DNA of 64,000 bases from Roseivivax sediminis (GTDB lineage: Bacteria > Pseudomonadota > Alphaproteobacteria > Rhodobacterales > Rhodobacteraceae): contig NZ_FOMS01000016.1 of assembly GCF_900112685.1 (NCBI RefSeq), forward strand, positions 1-64,000, written 5' to 3'. Both the position numbers and the translations under genes were made by a program. Position 1 is the stretch's first letter; each line of letters begins with the position of its first letter. The notes under the pieces were generated by a model, which did not search any database, had not been told where the DNA came from, and saw only the letters and a program-made list of their open reading frames with translations. This document shows, piece by piece, positions 1 to 6,296 of this stretch.

Positions 1-122
1 GCCCAGAACCCCTCGGGATCCTCCACCGACCGGCGATACATCTCCTCGTAACGCGCCTCGTCAACATGCGCCCGCGACACCGTCGCTGCGCTCGGGCTGA
101 ACGTTTTCGGCAGTTCGGTCAT
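1..122 (-). CDS. acs: Acetyl-CoA synthetase, N-terminal fragment (cut by window edge)
   Basis: Only the first 40 codons lie in the window, reading leftwards off the edge. The start is the ATG at 122-120, with a strong purine-rich Shine-Dalgarno (complement of TCCTCCTCC) about 5 to 13 bases upstream. The visible peptide contains YEEMYRRSVEDPEGFW, the N-terminal signature of AMP-forming acetyl-CoA synthetases (the family reads Y..mY..S..dPe.FW). By family knowledge the full enzyme, about 650 residues, activates acetate to acetyl-CoA through acetyl-AMP in the cytoplasm. The catalytic core is outside the window, so a propionyl-CoA synthetase relative cannot be fully excluded. Confidence 0.75.
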   Translation of the reverse strand, partial: MTELPKTFSPSAATVSRAHVDEARYEEMYRRSVEDPEGFW

Positions 123-460
123 GCGCTCCTCCTCCGACAACGGCGCCGCGTCTGGCGGCGCCCGCACGATTTGCCGGAAGGATACGCGAATGCGAAAATA
201 AATAAATAACCCATTAGAACCAATAAAAAAGTCAGTAAATAATTTTCCCTATGTCGGATCGCTCTGTAAATTCAGTTCACCTTTTACGCGAACACGCTGG
301 AAAACAACGCACGTTAGCGAAAACCGCCGACGTTGCGTAACGTCACGGTCGCGCAGACCGGAGCGAAAACTGGCATCCGATCCCGGAGAGCCATCGGCGA
401 GCGCAAAGCTTTCGCGGTGACCTTGCTGACGGGAAACCGGCCCGCCACGCACGGCTTGCA
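123..460. other. Intergenic region upstream of acs, with AT-rich tract and a palindrome
   Basis: I see no gene in these 338 bases. Positions about 195-250 are strikingly A/T-rich against the GC-rich background and lie 75-130 bases upstream of acs, so they probably carry its promoter. An inverted repeat with arms GACGTT and AACGTC lies at 329-344. Frames translating through 249-530 are shadows without family resemblance. A loose match to the Rhodobacter CceR motif (11 of 14 positions) sits at 312-325. Confidence 0.5.
329..344. promoter_or_regulatory. Inverted repeat, candidate operator upstream of acs
   Basis: Perfect 6-bp arms GACGTT and AACGTC flank a 4-bp centre, GCGT. It lies about 210 bases upstream of acs and 115 bases past the stop of the small exported protein. 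The size and symmetry suit a dimeric regulator site, but no specific regulator is indicated. The role is inferred only from symmetry. Confidence 0.3.
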
Positions 461-700
461 TCACTTCGGTGTTCGTGACGTTACCCGAAAGTCGCCGTCG
501 AGCACGATCTCGTAGCGCCCGTCGGGGCACAACACATCGTGCAGCGCGTAGCCCGAGCCGGCCTTCTCGATATCGGCGGGACTGACCTCGCAGCCCATCT
601 CCGCGAGAACCTGGAGCACACGGCCCACATCCGTTCCCTGCGCGGCGGCAGGCGGCGCCAGGGCTGTCAGGCAGAGGGCGAAGGCGGCGAAGCGGGGCAT
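461..700 (-). CDS. Small exported PepSY-like protein
   Basis: A 79-residue protein starting at the ATG at 700. The longer frame to 781 would put a charged extension in front of a good signal peptide, so I chose the internal start. Residues 1-20 (MPRFAAFALCLTALAPPAAA) form a Sec signal with an AAA/Q cleavage site. The mature part of about 59 residues has two cysteines and a C-terminal pattern, GYALHDVLCPDGRYEIVLDGDFR, that resembles the beta-hairpin of PepSY-like periplasmic domains. The function is unknown, and the PepSY assignment is by eye only. The two cysteines could form a disulfide in the periplasm. It is transcribed in the same direction as phyR, 120 bases downstream of it. Confidence 0.6.
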   Translation of the reverse strand: MPRFAAFALCLTALAPPAAAQGTDVGRVLQVLAEMGCEVSPADIEKAGSGYALHDVLCPDGRYEIVLDGDFRVTSRTPK

Positions 701-764
701 CCTGGCGATCCTTCGGAGACAGGGGCGCACATCCAAGGCGCCGCTTCCTCCGAAGATGGACAAC

Positions 765-794
765 GCGGGCCTGTCCCGCAATGGACAGACCCGC
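765..794 (-). terminator. Hairpin at the 3' end of phyR
   Basis: Arms 765-776 and 783-794 pair over 12 positions with one C/A mismatch and a 6-base loop. It lies just past the phyR stop at 821. On the minus strand no long U-run follows, so it may be a weak terminator or a 3'-end stabiliser. Confidence 0.4.
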
Positions 795-820
795 AGAAAG
801 ACGGCCGAGGTGCCGCGCGG

Positions 821-1618
821 TCAGGCGCGCAGCGTCTCGGTCGACGAAAAGAACATTGCCTGGCTGATGGCCGAGCGCACCTGATCCTCCGAATAGGGCT
901 TGGAGATCAGGAATGCGGGCTCCGGCTTGTCGCCGGTCAGCAGACGTTCCGGGAAGGCGGTGATGAAGATCACCGGACGCTCGCCCAGTTCCCCGAGGAT
1001 ATCGTTGACCGCGTCGACCCCAGAGGAATTGTCCGCCAGCTGGATGTCGGCGAGGATGAGATCCGGCGTTTCCTGCCCCGACAGCTTCACCGCACCTTCG
1101 CGCGTGCGCGCCACGCCCGTCACACGGTGACCCAGATCCGCGACGATGCTCTCGAGGTCCATGGCGATGATCGCCTCGTCCTCGATGATCAGCACCCGGC
1201 CGGACATGCCGTCGGCCATCTCGCGCCGTGCGGTGGAGATCAGCGTCTCGGCCTCGTCGGGACCGGTCTGCATGATTTCACCGACCTCGGACATGGTGAA
1301 TTCCTCGATCGTGTGCAGCAGCAGTGCCTCGCGGCTGTTGGTCGTCAGCTTGGCGAGGTGCCGCTGCGCCGCGGCGCGCGGGCCCGTGTCGTCCTCGGTG
1401 ACCGGCGCGCCGGTGGTCACCCAGATACCGTGAAACACCTGGAAAAGTCCGACTTTCCCGGAACTCGCTTCCTGCACCATCGTTCTGTCGGTGAGGACCG
1501 CCTCGAGAGTGGCGGCTGCATACTTGTCCCCGGTCGTCTGCGACCCGGTGAGCGCGCGTGCATAGCGACGCAGATACGGAAGTGCCGCGCCGATCTCGCT
1601 GCTCAGGTCTTGTGTCAT
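821..1618 (-). CDS. phyR: PhyR, response regulator of the general stress response
   Basis: A 265-residue protein with a sigma-factor-like N-terminal half (about 1-125, EcfG-like sigma2/sigma4) and a receiver domain from about residue 140. The receiver shows the acidic pocket EDE (146-148), phosphoacceptor D191 in ILADIQLAD, and the FITAFPERLLTG stretch typical of PhyR-type FAT GUY receivers, followed by the conserved lysine in ISKPY. In the established alphaproteobacterial mechanism, phosphorylated PhyR binds NepR by sigma mimicry and frees EcfG. The ATG at 1618 is chosen over the longer frame to 1762 because the sigma-like domain begins there and the extension would run into the promoter. 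The gene diverges from nepR-ecfG and has its own EcfG promoter. Confidence 0.96.
   Translation of the reverse strand: MTQDLSSEIGAALPYLRRYARALTGSQTTGDKYAAATLEAVLTDRTMVQEASSGKVGLFQVFHGIWVTTGAPVTEDDTGPRAAAQRHLAKLTTNSREALLLHTIEEFTMSEVGEIMQTGPDEAETLISTARREMADGMSGRVLIIEDEAIIAMDLESIVADLGHRVTGVARTREGAVKLSGQETPDLILADIQLADNSSGVDAVNDILGELGERPVIFITAFPERLLTGDKPEPAFLISKPYSEDQVRSAISQAMFFSSTETLRA
1460..1484 (+). promoter_or_regulatory. Candidate EcfG promoter inside phyR, antisense to it
   Basis: GGAAC at 1460-1464, a 16-bp spacer, then CGTT at 1481-1484 match the alphaproteobacterial EcfG consensus exactly. The site reads rightwards, opposite to phyR and towards nepR. A transcript from it would be antisense to the first 130 or so bases of phyR and could continue into nepR-ecfG at 1727. 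About one such match is expected by chance in 64 kb on both strands, so the location is what makes it notable. Confidence 0.4.
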
Positions 1619-1654
1619 GGAGTACGTCCCTTCGGAAAACTTTCTTGGGAACCG

Positions 1655-1679
1655 AACGCGGGTTCCCGCAGTTTGTTCC
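1655..1679 (-). promoter_or_regulatory. EcfG (general stress sigma) promoter of phyR
   Basis: On the minus strand GGAAC (1679-1675) is followed by a 16-bp spacer and CGTT (1658-1655), a perfect match to the GGAAC-N16-CGTT promoter used by EcfG-type sigma factors. It lies about 37 bases upstream of the phyR ATG and implies positive autoregulation. The region is partly symmetric: the plus strand has GGAAC at 1648-1652 with only AGTT 17 bases later, a weaker candidate for nepR-ecfG. Confidence 0.85.
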
Positions 1680-1726
1680 CGAGCTAGGTGGCGAGTATGT
1701 GGCCAATTTGCGCGTGAAGGACAACT

Positions 1727-1924
1727 ATGGCTCAGACCCGGGATAAGACAAAGCAGGCCCAAGTGATCGATGATAACCTGAAGCGTGTTTACCAGGACAT
1801 GCTCAACGAAGATGTGCCCGACCGATTTCTTACGCTGCTCGACCAGTTGAAAGAGCAGGAGAAGTCCGGCGCGGATGCGAGTGAGAGTGCGCCGACTCAG
1901 GTCCGGAGCGCACGCAACTCATGA
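1727..1924 (+). CDS. nepR: NepR, anti-sigma factor of EcfG
   Basis: A 65-residue acidic, helical protein. The core IDDNLKRVYQDMLNEDVPDRFLTLLDQL (residues 14-41) is the NepR signature of two helices that clamp the sigma factor. By family knowledge it sequesters EcfG until phospho-PhyR takes it away. The C-terminal 20 residues are low-complexity and unconserved. The stop overlaps the ecfG start by 4 bases (ATGA), so the two are translationally coupled, as expected for a sigma/anti-sigma pair that needs balanced amounts. Confidence 0.93.
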   Translation: MAQTRDKTKQAQVIDDNLKRVYQDMLNEDVPDRFLTLLDQLKEQEKSGADASESAPTQVRSARNS

Positions 1925-2478
1925 GCGATGATCCCCGTGACGAGATCGTGAAGCACCTTCCGGCGATGCGGGCCTTCGCCCTCAGCCTGACGCGCAACTC
2001 CGCGCTCGCCGACGACATGGTGCAGGACAGTCTCGTCAAGGCGTGGACAAAGATCCACACCTTCGAGCCTGGCACCAACATGCGTGCGTGGTTGTTCACG
2101 ATCCTGCGCAATACCTACTATTCCAACCGTCGGAAGGCGGGCCGCGAGGTATCGGATGCCGACGGTCTTATGACCGAGGGCCTCTCGGAGAAGCCGGCCC
2201 ATGACGGCCGGTTGCAGCTCGCCGACTTCCGGCGCGCCTTCGCGCAGCTCAACGACGAACAGCGCGAGGCGTTGATCCTTGTCGGGGCCTCCGGTTTCTC
2301 CTACGAGGAGGCCGCAGATATGTGCGGCGTCGCAGTCGGAACCATCAAGAGCCGCACCAACCGGGCGCGGGCCCGACTCGCGCAGTTGATGAATCTGACC
2401 GAGGACGAGGCGCTCGAGATGACTGACAGCGCGACGATGGCTGTGGTGTCGGGCAACCGATCGTCCGCAGCGGGGTGA
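1921..2478 (+). CDS. ecfG: EcfG-type RNA polymerase sigma factor
   Basis: A 185-residue ECF sigma factor. Region 2 (about 10-80) has ALSLTRNSALADDMVQDSLVKAW and MRAWLFTILRNTYYSNRRK; region 4 (about 105-165) has LNDEQREALILVGASGFSYEEAADMCGVAVGTIKSRTNRARARL. Its place between nepR and a sensor kinase, divergent from phyR, identifies it as the general stress (EcfG/RpoE2/SigT) sigma rather than another ECF. By family knowledge it directs RNA polymerase to GGAAC-N16-CGTT promoters, one of which lies in front of phyR. A serine/threonine-rich C-terminal tail of about 20 residues is unremarkable. Confidence 0.95.
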   Translation: MSDDPRDEIVKHLPAMRAFALSLTRNSALADDMVQDSLVKAWTKIHTFEPGTNMRAWLFTILRNTYYSNRRKAGREVSDADGLMTEGLSEKPAHDGRLQLADFRRAFAQLNDEQREALILVGASGFSYEEAADMCGVAVGTIKSRTNRARARLAQLMNLTEDEALEMTDSATMAVVSGNRSSAAG

Positions 2479-2481
2479 TAC

Positions 2482-4209
2482 ATGATCGGCGCCACTGGTC
2501 CGAGGCCGGTCCCGAGCGGGCTCGGCGCCCGCATCATCGGCTTTCTGACCATCGCGCTGGTACCATTGGGCCTCGTTGCCTATTGGCAGACCACCCAGCT
2601 TGAGGAAGAGACGCGGGCCCGATCGCAGTTGAGCGTGACCGGCATAACCGAGAATGCCGCCACCTCTGAACGCCGGAACGTCCTGCGCGCGCTCGGCGCC
2701 GCGCAGGCGATCGGGGCGACCGGATCTATCGTCGCCGCCGACGCCGACCAGTGCGACCGGTTTCTGTCGGACTTCCGGGAGTCGAGCCAGAATTACACCT
2801 TCGTGGGCGTATTGCTGAAGAGCGGCCGCGTGAAATGTTCCTCGGCGGGACGCACCGTCGACCTTTCCGAGTTTCCGCAGATCGTCAGGTCGATCCAGGA
2901 ACCGTTTCCTTCGGTGGTGCGCGTCGACAACCCTGCCGTCAGCCCCAGCCCGGTGGTCGTCGTCTCCGAACCGTTCGAGGTCGACGGCGTGCTGCAAGGG
3001 CATGTCGCAATCTCCGTCCCGGTGGAGTTCATTCGCCGCGGCGAGCCGCGCGGAGCCGAATATCTCGACCTCGTGACCTTCAGCCGGACGGGGCAGATCC
3101 TGACGACCGGGACCGGCTACGAACGGGCCCAGAGGCTCCTGCCGGCCGATATCGACCTGTCCTCGCTCGCCGACGCGGCCGAGCATTCCTTCCTCGCCCG
3201 CGGCGCCGACGGGACGGAGCGGATCTTCGCGCTCGCCCCCGTGGTGCCGGACCTGGTCTATGCGCTGAGTGTCTGGCCGCAGGACAGTTCGGCCGCAACC
3301 ACGCTCGGTACGTCGGGCCTTGCGCGATCCTTGCCGCTCATCATGTGGGCGGCGAGCGTTATCGTCGCATACCTTGCCGTGAACCGGCTGGTGATCCGGC
3401 ATATCCGCACGCTGCGCCACCAGATGCGCAGCTTTGCCCGCGACCGCCGCGTGCCGGCACAAAGCGCCGTCGCCGACATGGCGCTGGAGTTGCGGGACAT
3501 GGAAAACGACTTCCTGCACATGGCCGATTCCATCATGCAGGACGAGGCGCAGCTCGAGAACACGCTGCGCGAGAAGACGATTCTGCTGAAGGAAGTCCAC
3601 CACCGGGTGAAGAACAACCTTCAGCTTATCTCTTCGATCATGAACATGCAGATCCGGCAGAGCGAGTCGAACGAGACCCGGCTCGTGCTGCAACGACTTC
3701 AGGAACGCATCCGCGGGCTCGCCACGATCCACCGCAATCTCTACCAGACCGGCGATCTGGGCCATGTTAACGCAGCGCAGCTTCTGTCGGATCTGATCGA
3801 GCAGATGAGCATCGTCTCGCGCGACAGCGACGTGACGCTGGAGGTGACCAAGAGCCTCGCGGAAATCGAGGTCTATCCCGACCAGGCGGTGCCGATGTCG
3901 CTGCTGGTGGCCGAAGCGCTGACCAATGCAGGCAAGTACATGGGCCCCGATTCCGACGGGATCTACCGGCTGCATGTCGACCTCAAGCGCGACGCCGTCG
4001 ACCGCGGCGTGATCCTGGAGGTCGCCAACAGCTGCAGCGAGCAGCCGCCCGACGAGGACGCAACGCGCACCGGCCTCGGCAATCGGCTGATCCAGGCTTT
4101 CTCGACCCAGCTCGGCGGCACGCTCAACCAGGGGATCGAGAAGGGGCGTTACCGTGTGACGGTGCTGTTCCGGCTGTCCGATTTCAAACCCGAAGTCGTC
4201 GATTACTGA
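2482..4209 (+). CDS. Membrane-bound HisKA_2-type sensor histidine kinase, probable PhyR kinase
   Basis: A 575-residue protein. One TM helix near residues 13-32 and a second near 275-300 bracket a periplasmic sensor region of about 240 residues that I do not recognise. After a short HAMP-like linker comes a HisKA_2 phosphoacceptor box, KEVHHRVKNNLQLISSI, with the histidines at 373-374, and an ATPase region including EALTNAGKYM and a C-terminal GLGNRL box. HisKA_2/HWE kinases are the usual phosphodonors for PhyR. The start lies 4 bases after the ecfG stop, so it is probably in the nepR-ecfG operon. The periplasmic domain implies an external signal, not identifiable here. Confidence 0.88.
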   Translation: MIGATGPRPVPSGLGARIIGFLTIALVPLGLVAYWQTTQLEEETRARSQLSVTGITENAATSERRNVLRALGAAQAIGATGSIVAADADQCDRFLSDFRESSQNYTFVGVLLKSGRVKCSSAGRTVDLSEFPQIVRSIQEPFPSVVRVDNPAVSPSPVVVVSEPFEVDGVLQGHVAISVPVEFIRRGEPRGAEYLDLVTFSRTGQILTTGTGYERAQRLLPADIDLSSLADAAEHSFLARGADGTERIFALAPVVPDLVYALSVWPQDSSAATTLGTSGLARSLPLIMWAASVIVAYLAVNRLVIRHIRTLRHQMRSFARDRRVPAQSAVADMALELRDMENDFLHMADSIMQDEAQLENTLREKTILLKEVHHRVKNNLQLISSIMNMQIRQSESNETRLVLQRLQERIRGLATIHRNLYQTGDLGHVNAAQLLSDLIEQMSIVSRDSDVTLEVTKSLAEIEVYPDQAVPMSLLVAEALTNAGKYMGPDSDGIYRLHVDLKRDAVDRGVILEVANSCSEQPPDEDATRTGLGNRLIQAFSTQLGGTLNQGIEKGRYRVTVLFRLSDFKPEVVDY

Positions 4210-4219
4210 AGGAATCGCC

Positions 4220-5170
4220 GTGCCCAGCCCGCCTCCCATCGCCCCGTTGCCGCGGCCCGACACCGCGGCGGGCACGCCCAGGCGCGTCGGTGTGGAGGTC
4301 GAATTCGGCGGGCTCGACGAGGCGCGGGTTGCCGAGACCGTGGCGGCGGAGCTGGGCGGCTCCATCTCTCAGGGCGAGGAAAAGGGCTATATCGTCACCG
4401 GCAGCGCCGCGGGCGATTTGCAGGTCTACCTCGATACCGCACTCCTGAAGCGCCCGGACGGCTGGTGGGGCGAGGGGCTGCATTCCATGGCCCGCACCAT
4501 CGTCCCGGTGGAGATCGTCACCAGCCCGATCGCACCCGAAGGCATCGCGGCGCTTGACACCTTGCTCGCCGCGTTGCGCGGAGCTGGGGCCACGGGCACG
4601 GCCTCCGGCCTCGTGGCGGGGTACGGCGTGCATTTCAATCCGGAGGTGGTGTCGACCGACCTGTCGGATGTGCTGCCGGTCCTGTCGGTCTACGCCTTCT
4701 GCGAGGATGCGCTGCGCCGCGAGATGGGCATCGACATCGCGCGGCGGATGCTGCCGTTCGTCGATCCCTATCCGCGCGCTCTGCTCGACGGGCTGGCGGG
4801 AAAGGTCCTGCCGAACATGGCGGCGCTCATCGACCTCTATCTCGATCGTGCGCCGTCGCGGAATCACGGGCTCGACATGCTGTCTCTGTTTTCCCATATC
4901 GACCGGGATCGCGTCGCAGCGCGGATCGACCTGTCGTCGATCTCGCCGCGGCCGACCTTCCATTACCGGCTTCCCGATTGCCGCATCGACGAGCCGGACT
5001 GGTCGCTGGCGCTGGAATGGAACCGCTGGGTTCGGATCGAACGCATGTCCGAGGATTCCGGACTCGTGCGCGAACTTGCCCGCGAATGGCGCGCCCACCG
5101 GGACGCGCTGACCACCACGCGCAGTGACTGGACGCAGAAGACCGTCGACCGGTTCGGAGACTTCGCATGA
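4220..5170 (+). CDS. Putative amidoligase (amidoligase_2 family)
   Basis: A 316-residue protein with a GTG start preceded by AAGGA. The N-terminal RRVGVEVEFGGLDEARV is the glutamate-rich strand of the glutamine-synthetase/GCS-like fold, and later features (GVHFNPEV, RNHGLDMLSLFSHID, RPTFHYRLPDCRIDEPDW) fit the amidoligase_2 group. Family knowledge predicts an ATP-dependent enzyme joining an amino acid or amine to a carboxylate to form an amide; the real substrate is unknown. The stop overlaps the next gene, a class-I amidotransferase-like hydrolase, by 4 bases, a pairing described for this family. It follows the stress-kinase gene by 10 bases and could be its co-transcribed effector. Confidence 0.75.
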   Translation: MPSPPPIAPLPRPDTAAGTPRRVGVEVEFGGLDEARVAETVAAELGGSISQGEEKGYIVTGSAAGDLQVYLDTALLKRPDGWWGEGLHSMARTIVPVEIVTSPIAPEGIAALDTLLAALRGAGATGTASGLVAGYGVHFNPEVVSTDLSDVLPVLSVYAFCEDALRREMGIDIARRMLPFVDPYPRALLDGLAGKVLPNMAALIDLYLDRAPSRNHGLDMLSLFSHIDRDRVAARIDLSSISPRPTFHYRLPDCRIDEPDWSLALEWNRWVRIERMSEDSGLVRELAREWRAHRDALTTTRSDWTQKTVDRFGDFA

Positions 5171-5907
5171 GCCGCCCCGTCGTCGGCGTCACCGTCTCGC
5201 GCCGCTCGGGCTGGCGCATCTTCCCGCTCATGTGGCTGAACATCCGCCTCGCGGGCGGGCGCGCGGTCAAGTGGCGGGCGGGCCGCGAGGTCGATCTCGA
5301 CAAGGTCGACGCGGTGGTGATCGGCGGCGGCGACGACATCGCGCCGACGCTCTACGGCGGCGAGGTGCGACTCGGCGTGCGGCTCGATCCGGCGCGCGAT
5401 GCGCTGGAGACGCAGGTGATCCGCGAGGCGTTCGACCGCAACCTGCCGGTTCTGGGCATCTGCCGCGGCGCGCAGATGCTGAACGTCGTGCTGGGGGGGG
5501 ATCTGCATCAATCGGCCTACGACGTCTACGACTCGCGCTACGTGCGGACGATCCTGCCGTTGAAGCGGGTCGATCTCGACCGCGAGAGCCTGCTTGCGCG
5601 CACCACCGGCACCGGCTGCATGCGCGTCAACGCGCTGCACACCCAGGCGGTGAAGCGCATTGGAAGCGAGCTGCGCGTCGCCGCCCGCGACGAGGGCGGT
5701 ATGATCCAGGCGATCGAGCGCACGCGCGATCCCTTTGCCATCGGTGTGCAATGGCATCCCGAACACATCTTCTACCGCCGCGCCCACCGGCGGCTGTTCC
5801 GCGCCCTGATCGAGGCCGCGCGGGCGCGTCGTGCCAATTCCGGCCAGGTGGACGCCGCGGAGGCGGAAGCGCGGGCCAACGCCGTGCCCGATGTGGCAGC
5901 GTCGTAG
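5167..5907 (+). CDS. Class-I glutamine amidotransferase-like (peptidase C26, PuuD-like) hydrolase
   Basis: A 246-residue protein with the C26/GATase-1 triad: nucleophile C99 in VLGICRGAQMLN and H197/E199 in GVQWHPEH. VIGGGDDIAPTLYG near residues 52-64 is typical of gamma-glutamyl-GABA hydrolases such as PuuD. By homology it hydrolyses a gamma-glutamyl amide, or serves as an amidotransferase domain for a partner. The ATGA overlap with the amidoligase suggests the two act on one metabolite, one making and one cutting or trimming an amide. The C-terminal 25 residues are alanine-rich and probably disordered. True PuuD function in putrescine breakdown is possible, but no other puu genes are near. 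Confidence 0.82.
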   Translation: MSRPVVGVTVSRRSGWRIFPLMWLNIRLAGGRAVKWRAGREVDLDKVDAVVIGGGDDIAPTLYGGEVRLGVRLDPARDALETQVIREAFDRNLPVLGICRGAQMLNVVLGGDLHQSAYDVYDSRYVRTILPLKRVDLDRESLLARTTGTGCMRVNALHTQAVKRIGSELRVAARDEGGMIQAIERTRDPFAIGVQWHPEHIFYRRAHRRLFRALIEAARARRANSGQVDAAEAEARANAVPDVAAS

Positions 5908-5970
5908 AGACTCGGTATACGTGATCTGTTGCCGACCTGACACTAAATCTGGGGCTCCCGCGCCTGTGAA

Positions 5971-5995
5971 GGAACTTGCGGTCCGCCCACCGGTT
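5971..5995 (+). promoter_or_regulatory. Candidate EcfG promoter for the small membrane protein
   Basis: GGAAC at 5971-5975, 16-bp spacer, GGTT at 5992-5995. The -35 is perfect and the -10 differs from CGTT at one position. It lies 34 bases upstream of the ATG of the 50-residue membrane protein. That spacing, and the GSR genes just upstream, make stress control plausible, but it is a sequence-only inference. Confidence 0.4.
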
Positions 5996-6028
5996 CTTTC
6001 TTCAAACCAAGTGAGGAACCGAGCGCAA

Positions 6029-6181
6029 ATGTCCACAGACGTCTTCATCATAGGGCTGGGCGCATTGTCGTTCGTTGCGGTCCTGATCTATGCGACGACC
6101 GGACGAACGAGGCGCGAGGACCGCACGCGGCACAACGACAGGCGCATGTCCTCTCTGGCCCGGGACAGCCGGTCGCACTGA
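6029..6181 (+). CDS. 50-residue single-span membrane protein
   Basis: The ATG at 6029 is preceded by GAGGAA. Residues 5-22 ([18 protein letters not shown]) form one TM helix; the remaining 28 residues are strongly basic (many Arg, several His) and likely cytoplasmic. I recognise no family. It is a separate transcription unit: a possible EcfG-type promoter lies upstream and a strong intrinsic terminator starts 16 bases after the stop. Small membrane proteins of this type are common among stress-sigma targets in alphaproteobacteria, which is the only hint of role. Confidence 0.65.
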   Translation: MSTDVFIIGLGALSFVAVLIYATTGRTRREDRTRHNDRRMSSLARDSRSH

Positions 6182-6196
6182 CCCGCATCTTGCCGG

Positions 6197-6228
6197 AAAG
6201 GGGCGCCCACTGTGGCGCCCCTTTTCTT
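6197..6228 (+). terminator. Intrinsic terminator after the small membrane protein
   Basis: Perfect 8-bp stem GGGGCGCC/GGCGCCCC (6200-6207 with 6214-6221), extended by AAA/TTT pairing, a 6-base loop, and a TTTTCTT run. It separates the 50-residue gene from adenine deaminase. Confidence 0.9.
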
Positions 6229-6296
6229 CATGCGGCCTTTTCACCGGCGGCGCGCTGCGGTTCTGTGATCCGGACGCAGCTGACCGGAGGCCCCCG

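Noticed and set aside
312-325. CceR site upstream of acs
   Set aside because: Only 11 of 14 positions match and it lies about 190 bases from the start codon, unlike the stronger paired sites before gap.
1897-4365. 822-codon open frame on the minus strand opposite ecfG and the sensor kinase
   Set aside because: The plus strand holds clear sigma-factor and HisKA_2 kinase motifs. The minus frame is Arg/His/Leu-rich without motifs, a typical shadow of GC-rich third positions.
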